Part shown: positions 11,701 through 21,014 of the stretch, in pieces | Position numbering within the stretch: position 1 is the stretch's first letter | Layout: each line of letters starts with the position of its first letter | Origin: Stentor coeruleus | Taxonomy: Eukaryota > Ciliophora > Heterotrichea > Heterotrichida > Stentoridae | Length of the DNA: 64,000 nucleotides | Direction of reading: 5' to 3' | Assembly (NCBI GenBank): GCA_001970955.1 | Contig: MPUH01000009.1 | Coordinates: 121,135-185,134, forward strand | Translations under genes and position numbers: made by a program | The notes under the pieces: model-generated | The model's database searches: none | What the model was told of the DNA's origin: nothing | What the model saw: the letters and a program-made list of their open reading frames with translations, nothing else

Positions 11701-12426
11701 ATAAAAATACTTGATAATAGTTAGAAGAAATAGAGGCAGGGGTTTATTACCAAAAAAATTATATGATATAAAACTAAGAACAAGTTTTATAATAAAAAAT
11801 TACAATTTAGTGAATGAGCGGATTTCTTATGCACTGTGACTATAACGAAGAAAATAATATTTATAAAAATGATTTTAATTTATTTAAGTTAGTGAGGCTT
11901 AGTTTTTGATTTAAGATTAAGATTTTTATATAATCTCTGTCTAATCTATACATATTGTTTACTAAATACACAAAAATAAGCATCAATTCGTCTCGATTTT
12001 TGAGTTTGATTTGGCTATCAAATAATACTCAGATCTGCTTATAGGAATCTACTGATTCCTTATCAACATGGTTTAACTCAACCAAATAGCTTACGTGTGA
12101 AATAGAGAGGCATCGTTTAGTAAGTTTAGTCAGCACACTAAGGAATTTTAAAAAAAGGCAAGATTTTATGTAAAAAAAATGATTCTACAACCCAAAACTT
12201 TTAATAAGTTAAGGTAAGTTTATAGCACAAAAAAACCTTGTGCAGAAAAACATTAAAGATGCCAAGATAATACCTGGTATTTAAATATTATCATAAAATT
12301 AGATTAATATGATTTTCAGTGCCGAAATATATATTTTATTTACTATAAACTTTTTGGAGTATTTTTATTAATTAGCCATATATAAGCTATGCCTAACTCC
12401 ATTTTGTTGGTTTATTTTGATTGAGC
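11701..12426. other. Intergenic, no gene recognised
   Basis: No open frame of note. Composition is slightly less AT-rich at about 11,990-12,160, which might be further gene debris, but no family could be assigned. Confidence 0.4.
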
Positions 12427-12435
12427 TTTATAAAT
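12427..12435 (+). promoter_or_regulatory. TATA-like box abutting start codon (TTTATAAAT)
   Basis: TTTATAAAT directly before the ATG at 12436, identical in placement to the boxes before the paralogues at 1990 and 3498. Confidence 0.35.
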
Positions 12436-13143
12436 ATGTGCATCTATAACGCTAATTGCCAAGCTAGTAAAAATTCTTGTGAATGCAAATTGCTTATGAA
12501 ATACGAAAAAGCAACTCAAGATATCTCTATTTCATTCTATTGCGAAAACGATGAAATCTTTTCCAAAAAGTTCAGAAGGCTCATGATACTACAAAGCCGA
12601 GTGCTCCAAAGTACCTATGAAATGGCTCTTAAAACTCTTGAGCTTCTAAACAATCAGCCCTCAGAAAAAGATTCCCAGTCAAATGAAACAAAAATTCTAT
12701 CAAAAATTAACCAATTTCGAAACCGTAATAATACCAAAATCATAAATCCACAATTTTCCTTAGAACTCGAGCCAACTTTGTCTCTCACTGATAATATCAG
12801 CAATGATTTGAAAATTGTTATGTCTTTTTTACCAATAAACGACTTCCAACAAAAAATTCTTAATAATCCCTCCTTTATTGTGTGTATTTACTCAAGAAAA
12901 AAGCCATACAGAAATTTGACTTCAAAGCTTATAGATATAGAGTTTTCTTTAATCTTAGATAAAGAAAACTCAAAATTAGAACTTACTATGCTGAAGTTTT
13001 TGTATGTAAACCCAAAATTTAGAAATAAGAAACTTTTTTTAGTTATAAAGGAGAGAAACAATGAGACCTTTTTACCTGCTGTCCTAACATGCGTTATAAA
13101 AAAGACAAAACAGGGTTTTTATAAAGTAGCTATTAGATTTTAG
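12436..13143 (+). CDS. MC-Cys family protein, complete form (235 aa)
   Basis: Hypothetical 235-aa protein that links the two halves of the family. The frame is open from 12421, but the family start is the ATG at 12436 after TTTATAAAT. Residues 2, 8, 15 and 17 are Cys (MCIYNANC, CEC). Residues about 18-75 match the helical short forms (EKATQDISISFYCENDE, LMILQSR, LQSTYEMALKTLELL). Residues about 135-235 are beta-rich and end with FRNKKLFLVIKERN and AVLTCVIKKTK, aligning with the conserved FRNGSVFFVVL and VVRARK of the 5750 and 9169 proteins. It therefore shows that short and long forms are one family. Function unknown. Confidence 0.75.
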   Translation: MCIYNANCQASKNSCECKLLMKYEKATQDISISFYCENDEIFSKKFRRLMILQSRVLQSTYEMALKTLELLNNQPSEKDSQSNETKILSKINQFRNRNNTKIINPQFSLELEPTLSLTDNISNDLKIVMSFLPINDFQQKILNNPSFIVCIYSRKKPYRNLTSKLIDIEFSLILDKENSKLELTMLKFLYVNPKFRNKKLFLVIKERNNETFLPAVLTCVIKKTKQGFYKVAIRF

Positions 13144-13902
13144 TAAATATGATGTATTTAGTTTAAGAATTTTGTATAGTGATATGAGAGGATCGATATA
13201 AAATCGATAGAATGAATTCGATGAAAAAATTAAGGTGTTTGATGGAAATAGGATGTAAAATATTGATGTTTTATCTTATATGATTTGTTTTAGAGGGGAT
13301 AATTTAAAGAAATAGAGGAATTGTTGGGTATGGTCATAATGATTTTGTTGTTTGGATCATCTTCATATTTACATAAGCTAAAATGAGATCATACTTATAC
13401 ATCAAGTATATATTTATTTATACGGTCTATTATATTATAATAAAACTAAGCATATGGCATATTTTCTGTGAATGAAGCTCGGGGGAATTATTTATTTTTA
13501 TCTCAGAAGCATAATTTAATTAATAAATCTAATATCTGGCAATCCTTACTCATCTTAAATGCAAAAACTAATGAATCACCTACAATAAAATTTTACTATA
13601 AAATAATTATTCTATTCTTAAGCACTTCAAGTCCTTGTGCTTGCTTAAATATAATTATCTATAGCTAAACAGATATCTCTTAAGATTTAAATTGATCAGA
13701 ATTTCAACAGGAAGTGCTTACAAATAAGGTTGAATAAAATCTTATTAAATTTTAATAGATCTATTAAGAAATATCAGGATAGCATAATTTAGCTTTTTTA
13801 TCATGGGTCCTTTAAAGAAAGAGACAATCGTTATTATAAATATATCCGAATTAAATTATATAAGTATTATAGTCAAGTTGATTAAACTATGAATTAATTA
13901 TT
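13144..13902. other. Intergenic, no gene recognised
   Basis: An open frame at 13468-13668 begins with a non-ATG codon and has no supporting feature. Nothing else seen. Confidence 0.5.
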
Positions 13903-15867
13903 CTAATTTGATGAAGTAAAAATGCTAAAAACAAACTTACATATTCTTTCATAATAATCTTGTGGATTTGTTGAACTGATATCTTCTTTTTTGTTAAAGA
14001 CTGATTTTACTGCTGTTTCACTAACCTTTGATAAATTATATTCTTGAAATAAGTCAATTATTCCTATACTTACAATTTCTTTTGTAAGAGTTTTTTCTGA
14101 GTATCTATTTAGCATTTCATTATCTATAAAATCATCACATACTCCAAGTAAAATAGAGTAATCCATTATTCCTGCTTCTTTGAGGATATTAAAATCATCA
14201 AAAAGAATCTTCATTAGTAGTTCAGCCTTTTCTTTACTAAAAACTAACTTGTATCCAAGTTGTATTAAATTCATATCTTTTAAAATAACTCCTTTAGGAG
14301 GGATTTGCGTTTCATCTGAGAATTTAACAACTCTATCCACCTTACTGCCTTTTAAATCAAATATATATGACTTTTCTTTATTATACAGAACATTTTCCAT
14401 AATTATCACAAATTGCTTAAGAGGAAAAACCCTAAAAATTCCAAAAATTCTTGTAAGCCTACTTTGTGGACAGACTTTAATTCTCTCAATATAACTATTC
14501 AAAAGCTTATACAGAAACAGCTTTGCCTCAACCTTAGAAATTGTTTTTATAATAAATTTTTCATCAAAAGTCGAAAATACAAAAGATCCACTTCTTCCAC
14601 CTTTTTCACTAATAAAGTTTATAATTTTGTAATAATTAATAGGATTAATCAAGGATTTATAAATTGATTCACAAGAACATTCTGATCTCAATTTACTAAA
14701 AACAGAAGGGAAAAATTCTTCAATTGATAGTTGAGTTTTAGATACTAACTATATATTACTTTTTTCTATAACTTTAAGATTTATTTCTTTTGCAAATACA
14801 GAGATTTTTCTTTTAGTAAAACTGTGTTTTTTTGATTCACAATTTGAAGGTACTTCATTCATAAATATTAATGATAATGAAGTGAAAATTATAATAAGTG
14901 ACTAAATTTTTATTACATTTTTTGTTAGTCCTTCAAATATGTCAGCAAATGTTACCCCTTGAGCTAATGTAAGGGAAGAAACTCTAGGTTCAATAAGTAA
15001 AGTATTACTTGGATCTTGTATTAATTGCACTGATGGAGATTGAAGTTCTGTACTATGAAAGGATTTTCTGAATGCCTTTTTTACTTTGAGAATTATTTTC
15101 AATACTCGATTCCTAAATTTAGTTCTGAAAAAAAGGATGATAAACTGTAATATTCCTAATGTTCCATATAACGAATCAATAGCTGTAGCAATATCAATCT
15201 TTTGATTTTCTGATATTTTAAACTCATCAGCAAACATTAAAGTTGTCAAAATTATGGATACAGTAATATGAGAAATTGTTAGTATTATCAAATTAACAAT
15301 TTCATTAGATCGCGAAACTATATGCTTCTTAAAATATATAACAATGCAGATTAACGTAAAAAAAGATATACAGCATAAGTAATATATAATAATTCTAGTA
15401 CCTTGTAAATCTAAATCTGTCAAATTCGCTGTAGATCGATTTCCAAAATCTGTTGTTATCATATAAACTACTGTAAAAACAGCTGATAAAACAAAAGTCA
15501 CAATGTGATAAATATTTTCTCTTCTTTTATAAGACTGCGAAAGGTTGTTTTTAAGCTTCAAATAAATTTCTAAGTTTAAGAAAAATATATAATGATATGA
15601 TAGTATAATAAAAAAAATCGCAGCATAAGTGATATAAATAGTTGTTTTATCTGGTTGGCTTATCTTTTTTCCTTTATTTTTATTTAAAGCTTTTATTGTA
15701 ATAGTTGGAATCTCATAAAAAATTTGGCTAATCAATGAAAAGTAGTAAATTTGGGAAGGATGTCTAAGAAGTATTTTTCTATGTGTTGTATAGAGGATAA
15801 ATATTATTAGCAAAAAGAACAATGAAGCTGTGTGCAAACTAATAGTAATTTCAAATAAGTCAACCAT
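13903..15867 (-). CDS. GPCR-phosphatidylinositol phosphate kinase fusion (GPCR-PIPK, RpkA-like), 644 aa
   Basis: Spliced gene with exons (minus strand) 15867-14917, 14901-14760 and 14744-13903. The introns GTAATAAAAATTTAG (14902-14916) and GTAATATATAGTTAG (14745-14759) are both 15 nt and restore one frame. Residues about 10-255 contain seven hydrophobic segments (for example FFLLIIFILY, AAIFFIILSYHYIFFL, YYLCCISFFTLICIVIYF), a 7TM receptor-like domain. After a basic linker, residues about 390-640 form a PIP kinase: FIIKTISKVE, IMEN, FDLKGSKVDR, KDMNL, the family hallmark MDYSILLGV, IIDLFQEYNLSK and YYERICKFV. Such fusions are known from Dictyostelium (RpkA) and oomycetes; they couple a membrane receptor to phosphoinositide synthesis. 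The start ATG follows TATATAAT at 15875-15882. The fusion is strongly supported by the frame; receptor ligand and kinase class are not. Confidence 0.88.
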
Positions 15868-15874
15868 ATTACTT

Positions 15875-15882
15875 ATTATATA
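15875..15882 (-). promoter_or_regulatory. TATATAAT box before GPCR-PIPK gene
   Basis: TATATAAT on the minus strand, 7 nt upstream of the start codon. Similar boxes stand close to many starts in this window. Role inferred. Confidence 0.35.
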
Positions 15883-16148
15883 AATCGTATCGAGTTATTT
15901 TTTATATAATCAAAATTAGTTTTTGATACTTTGTTTCTAAGTTAAGATATCGTACTAAGGGTATTAAACTAATTTTTATTATTTTCAATATAAAATTGCT
16001 TTTATTTTGTTGTTCTCTGAATTTAAGGCGAAATTTTTGAGAATTATTATTTTCTTTCTCATGCTGAGATGCTTTCTATATAAATATTATGTAAATCTTA
16101 TACATAAAGAAATTAAATATAAAAATTACTATATGCATATTCTATAAT

Positions 16149-17474
16149 ATGGAAAAAAATACCAAAACAAGATCTAAAATTATCAACTTATTAAAAGAGA
16201 AAGGTATGCAAGTCTATTCTGATGACAATGACCTACCTTTTTTTTTCTGCAGGCTACCATTTCAAAAAGATGAGATTATCAAATATATTTTCCTAGGAGC
16301 ATTGCATTATTCATTGCTTTTTAGATTAGATTTCATTCCAAAACTATCTGCTAATGAAAAAAATATAATCGATTCATCCAAAGTGAACATGTATAAACAC
16401 AGTTTAACTTCTAAAATCATCGGAATGTTTAATGATGTAAACTTTTCAATAATCAATAAAGATTTTTTATGTGCTGCTTTTCAAGACAAGCCAGAAAAAA
16501 TTCTAGTTGAACTAATATCAACAATAAAAACAACAGAGGGGAAGTATAGTTTGTTTGAATTCCTTAAAGCAATTTCTCATGTTTCTTCATTTGACATAAT
16601 GGTATTCCAAAATTCAGTTCTCAAACATTTTATATCCAATAAGTCTGAAATAACAATTTACTTAAAGCTTGAAAACTCAAAACTTTTCCTCCTTTACCCT
16701 GTAAGATACGATGAAGCTTTCATAAAAGATATTTATACCAATTTTAATCCTGGAGTAACAAGAAAATTATCATGTGGGCACCCTTTCCCAGATATTGTTT
16801 TTAATCAAAATACAAACTTATCAAACTTTGTTTTGTCTTATTTACAGAAAAATTGTCAATGCACTGATTTGTTATATGAAGAAGAAAAGAAAATTATTAT
16901 TGAAGAATGCAAAATAAAGTATCCTTATTGGAAATTATATTGTGCAGAATGTTCAATAAATCTTGATGGTTCAGAGTCAAAATGTCCGAATTGCGAGTTT
17001 TCTTATTGCATGAAGTGTTGCAGTAATTTTTTGGAAAAAAATGATAAATATTTATGTAAAATTTGCAATGCATACATAAGGATATCACGTAAAAATAAAC
17101 AAAAAAGTCCAGAGAAAATAAATGAAGTAAAAGAAGTTAAATTGTATAAAGATTATGAAATACCTGTAAAAAGATTAGAAAAATATTGCAATCATAGCTC
17201 TGAATTTGCTTTTTATTGTAGAGAATGTAAGATGATTAGCTATCAGTATGATGCAAATATTATTAAATATATTACTTGCAAAAGTTGTAATCTGTTTTTC
17301 AAAAATAAAGGTGAATATTGTTTGTTTTGTATTTACAGTGGCCAGGCTGAGGAAGAGGGGAAGCGTCAGATGAATATATCTACATATATTGCGGGTAGAT
17401 TAGAAAATATACCAAATTCAGAAGATACTAGAAGAATCGATACTGAAGAAAATTCTAATCCTCCATTGAATTAG
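16149..17474 (+). CDS. Cys-rich, putative zinc-binding protein of unknown family (441 aa)
   Basis: The first 200 residues show no motif I recognise. From about residue 209 the protein is rich in Cys/His pairs: LSCGHPFP, CQC, then CAEC...CPNC...YCMKCC...CKIC (about 258-305) and CNH...YCREC...CKSC...YCLFC (about 343-392). The spacing suggests several zinc knuckles of RING/B-box or TRIAD-like type, and the CGHPFP motif resembles a RING entry, but a canonical RING cannot be laid out by eye. The tail is acidic and polar. A ubiquitin-related or protein-interaction role is possible; function unassigned. Single exon, ATG just after CTATAAT. Confidence 0.8.
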   Translation: MEKNTKTRSKIINLLKEKGMQVYSDDNDLPFFFCRLPFQKDEIIKYIFLGALHYSLLFRLDFIPKLSANEKNIIDSSKVNMYKHSLTSKIIGMFNDVNFSIINKDFLCAAFQDKPEKILVELISTIKTTEGKYSLFEFLKAISHVSSFDIMVFQNSVLKHFISNKSEITIYLKLENSKLFLLYPVRYDEAFIKDIYTNFNPGVTRKLSCGHPFPDIVFNQNTNLSNFVLSYLQKNCQCTDLLYEEEKKIIIEECKIKYPYWKLYCAECSINLDGSESKCPNCEFSYCMKCCSNFLEKNDKYLCKICNAYIRISRKNKQKSPEKINEVKEVKLYKDYEIPVKRLEKYCNHSSEFAFYCRECKMISYQYDANIIKYITCKSCNLFFKNKGEYCLFCIYSGQAEEEGKRQMNISTYIAGRLENIPNSEDTRRIDTEENSNPPLN

Positions 17475-18790
17475 CTAGATTCTTAGGAATTAAATTTCTC
17501 TTATAATTAGATGATTATATTTCTAAACTTATATGATAATGAAATTAAGTAAAATTATAGTTTTTTTGGAAACCTTATAAAATTTATAAATTAACTTCTA
17601 ATTACTTATAAGTGAATGATATATATAAAAAATACTAATCATATAGCGGTAATATAATAATTTTTAAAATATATTTCGCTTATCTTGCTTTTAGTAGAGA
17701 ATATACAATAGAAAATTTAAAAGATTAAGTTGAGAGTAAAATATATCTCTTAAATAGGTTTTATTTGTAAATAATACTTATGTGATTTAATCGTGACATA
17801 AAAAGAATTGGTTTTTAGAAAAAATGGCAACGTGTTCATTTTTCCTATAAATTTTGTGTGTAAAATAATAGATGATAGTTTGCCTTAAGTTTAACTAAAA
17901 CAATTTTTAATATATCCTAAAATATTTACTATATTTTTGTAATCATCTCTTTATTTATTATTCAGTAATTCATTCTTGATTATCTCAGCTGATTTAATAT
18001 TCCTAAAATATAGTGTGATTTCCTATAATTTCTTGAAATAAGATTTTAAATATCCCCAATCAGAATTTCTGAAATCTAACAAAACATTAATTTTATTAAA
18101 ACATAAATCTAAACCAAAAGGAATTCATAACGAATTCTCACAGCAAAAATGATATATGCATAAAAATTATAGATAAAAAACTCGATACTGCTTAAAAAAA
18201 ACAAATATTTATACAAAAAAAAACTTTCCTATTTATCTAAAATGCAATATCACTTCTATCGCCGAATTAATTCTATATTTTTACCGCAAGCATTTTCCAT
18301 ATAATAAAATCAGACCTAAAATATATGATGCAGCAAATGGGATTAATCCTTTTTTCTTTAGCAAAAAATTAAGCAGGTATAAAAAACATAATTTGCTATA
18401 GAAGTTATATATTACCATAATCACTCTCGAAATTCATAAAGTATCAGTAAACCTAAATCCTATAACAAATCTTCAAAACAAAATTTAAAATAAAACTTCA
18501 CCCTTTATACCCTTTCACCTAAAAACCCAACTTTTTCCTATCCAAAAAGCTCATCTTTACCCACTTACAAAATCTAATCTTCTATTATTATTCTTTCAAT
18601 ATACTATTTCAAATATCTCCCAATAATTCTCCGAATTTAAATTTTCTTCATCATAAAATTAGCCTAAATGCCTCTAAAAACTCTTATTTCATCCTCTAAA
18701 TATCTTATAAAAAATCCTACACTAGTCTTTTTAATCATAAAATATTAAATTTCTAACCTCAGAAATTTGCTGACAAAATTACAAGGTATT
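17475..18790. other. Intergenic, C-rich near the next gene
   Basis: No gene seen. From about 18,460 to the next start the plus strand is distinctly C-rich and G-poor, the skew pattern described in the findings. Confidence 0.5.
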
Positions 18791-18803
18791 TTTCCTATAT
18801 AAT
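18791..18803 (+). promoter_or_regulatory. TTTCCTATATAAT element
   Basis: This 13-mer occurs identically at 53391-53403. Both sit shortly upstream of a plus-strand start codon (11 and 30 nt) and end in a TATATAAT box. A core promoter is the likely reading, by inference. Confidence 0.4.
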
Positions 18804-18814
18804 ATTCACTTCTA

Positions 18815-20977
18815 ATGAGTAGCAAGTTATTCCGCAATCAATTCAAAACAGATGGAAACTCAATAATTTCAACACATCCAATAAGCGAGAACAGATCATT
18901 TTCCCAACTAACAATTTTCAGCAATCATGACACTTTTCCATTAGAAATCCCAGCATTCAAAATCCTCAAAAGAAAAAATAAAGTCGAAGTTAGATTTTTG
19001 TGTTACAATAAGTCCGAAAGCCAATATGAAAACTTCTTCAAAGTTGCTAAGCAATCCTTGGACTCCACACAAACTATATTAGAAAATAATTTTTGGTCAA
19101 GAAATGATTTTATTATTTCAAAACATTTCATGAATATCGACTTTTATCATCAAGAAGCATTTATAACTTGTCAAATACCTAAAGAAGCTCAATGGGTTAA
19201 GCATGCATTATTACCTGCAGCTATAGAAAATTCTCCTGGTTTATCAGTGATTACAGAAAATACTATTTGTAATAAGGCAAAATTATATGAAGGATATGAA
19301 ATTAGAGAAATAGAAAGGAAATTAGGTAATTATTTGATGAAATTTGAAGGATTAGACAGGAACATATTTATGAGTATATATAAAGAACTGAAACAAAATA
19401 ATAAAAATTGTCATGTTTCTGATAATGTAATACAGTTTTTGGATATCAATGTAAGTCTTCAGAATTTTAGGAAATACCAAGTTGTAATAACTGTGAAAAA
19501 CGGAGTTGTGGGGATGAAGATTTATATGGAACCTGAAGCTAGAGATAGGGAAAATTTTAAGTTGGAGGGATTGAGAAATTTGAAAAGGTATTTTTTTAGT
19601 GTGAATAGTTTGCTACAAGCTGGAACTTTTTCTTGTGATGCGAATAAAGGACAGGTTTGCTATTCTACTAACTACTATGCTGTTTATCCTGGTGAATGCA
19701 ATCAATATACCTTGTTCTTCATCCAAAAATCATTACTCATCTATAGCTTGCATCTTGGTAATATCCACAAAATACTTCTAACAGGTATCCCTATCGAAGC
19801 AATCCTCTCCAATGGAAAACATATAAAATTCCCTAAACCCAAACTCACTTGCCAAATCTTCAAAACCCTCACCGAATCTCAGATTTCTTCAGAAAAACTT
19901 ATAATTCAATACCTTAACGAATCTCGTGACATGTTTTTTGTCAGTAGATTTTCCCACAAATCTATCCAATTCAAACCAAGCAATCAAGTTACCTACACTT
20001 TTCCATCAGGTGGAGAAAACTTCCTTCAAATATGCACTGAATTAGCTAAAGAAGCTTTAAGTTCTATTATCGAACTAGCTGAAGAACTGGCAAAAAAAAG
20101 CCTTTATTTTATAAAAAATGTTTTTCCAATAAAACACTTTGTTTGGATTAGCGAAAAACCTACTTTTACATACCCTGTTTTATTACATGAGATTCTGGAG
20201 ATAAGAGAAAATGAGAACAAAAAGAGGTATATGAGGGAGTTTTTAGAGAATTTAGGAGAAATAATTTCGGAAATTCAGAATGAAAAAGTTACTAATTTGT
20301 TTTCAGTGCAAAATTTCGATGTGGCTTGTGGGCTATATGAGAATGCGAAGTTTATTGAGGAAGATCAGCATACAGCGAATATAAGGTATATGCTTTTTCA
20401 AGATAATAACCATGAGTTTATGGTGAAGTATCATGGGCTTACGAGGGTTAGTAACAAAATTATGATTATTGCAACTGAGTGTTTCCCCCAACCTGCAATT
20501 TACAATCTTTTCTTATGCACTCCAGAAACCCTCCTCTCAAACTTATACAAAATTTTACACATGATTTCTGAAATCCAAAACAAAAACACAGAAATCTGCG
20601 CTTTTGACGATAGATGCATAGGTTTCCTAGGAAACAAGATAAAATGGCTCATCCTCACAAACCAGCAAATCAAAGAAAATTTCAAAGCCCCAGAAGTGGC
20701 AAATGGCCGTTATCACAAATCATCCTTAATATATAGTTTTGGCAAATATGTATTAGAATTATTGAAACTAAAATTCTCAAATCAAACAATAATTCTTGAT
20801 TCAACTTATAATTCTAATAAAAACGATGAATTATGGTTGAAAAAATATCTACAGACTAATCCTAGAAATTCAAAGTTCTTTGAAGAAACATTAAACGCCA
20901 ACAAGTTTAAAAGACCAAGTTTGGCAAGAGTAAAAGAGTTGTTAGAGATTTTTGATTTTACTGATAAAACTATATAA
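18815..20977 (+). CDS. Large protein with degenerate protein-kinase C-lobe (pseudokinase-like, 720 aa)
   Basis: Single-exon 720-aa protein. The first 550 residues match nothing I recognise. Residues about 600-705 retain the frame of a kinase C-lobe: APEVANGRY (APE motif), SSLIYSFGKYVLELL (matching the D-x-Y-S-F-G helix but with the Asp replaced), and RPSLARVKELLEIF (the RPS motif of subdomain XI). The HRD position reads FDDRC and no DFG is evident, so catalysis is unlikely. A similar lobe could be hidden earlier, since ICTELAKEALSSIIELAEEL is also helical. A scaffold or regulatory pseudokinase is the best reading. Third positions alternate between C-rich and G-rich blocks along the gene. Confidence 0.8.
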   Translation: MSSKLFRNQFKTDGNSIISTHPISENRSFSQLTIFSNHDTFPLEIPAFKILKRKNKVEVRFLCYNKSESQYENFFKVAKQSLDSTQTILENNFWSRNDFIISKHFMNIDFYHQEAFITCQIPKEAQWVKHALLPAAIENSPGLSVITENTICNKAKLYEGYEIREIERKLGNYLMKFEGLDRNIFMSIYKELKQNNKNCHVSDNVIQFLDINVSLQNFRKYQVVITVKNGVVGMKIYMEPEARDRENFKLEGLRNLKRYFFSVNSLLQAGTFSCDANKGQVCYSTNYYAVYPGECNQYTLFFIQKSLLIYSLHLGNIHKILLTGIPIEAILSNGKHIKFPKPKLTCQIFKTLTESQISSEKLIIQYLNESRDMFFVSRFSHKSIQFKPSNQVTYTFPSGGENFLQICTELAKEALSSIIELAEELAKKSLYFIKNVFPIKHFVWISEKPTFTYPVLLHEILEIRENENKKRYMREFLENLGEIISEIQNEKVTNLFSVQNFDVACGLYENAKFIEEDQHTANIRYMLFQDNNHEFMVKYHGLTRVSNKIMIIATECFPQPAIYNLFLCTPETLLSNLYKILHMISEIQNKNTEICAFDDRCIGFLGNKIKWLILTNQQIKENFKAPEVANGRYHKSSLIYSFGKYVLELLKLKFSNQTIILDSTYNSNKNDELWLKKYLQTNPRNSKFFEETLNANKFKRPSLARVKELLEIFDFTDKTI

Positions 20978-21014
20978 ATTTTCAACATATAGAATATATA
21001 ATCAAATAATTAGA

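Noticed and set aside
13468-13668. 66-codon open frame downstream of the MC-Cys gene
   Set aside because: Non-ATG start and intergenic composition.
13930-13960. A 16-nt GT...AG segment (GTAAGTTTGTTTTTAG) near the end of the PIP kinase frame
   Set aside because: The unspliced ending YYERICKFVFSIF fits the conserved end of PIP kinases better than the spliced alternative.
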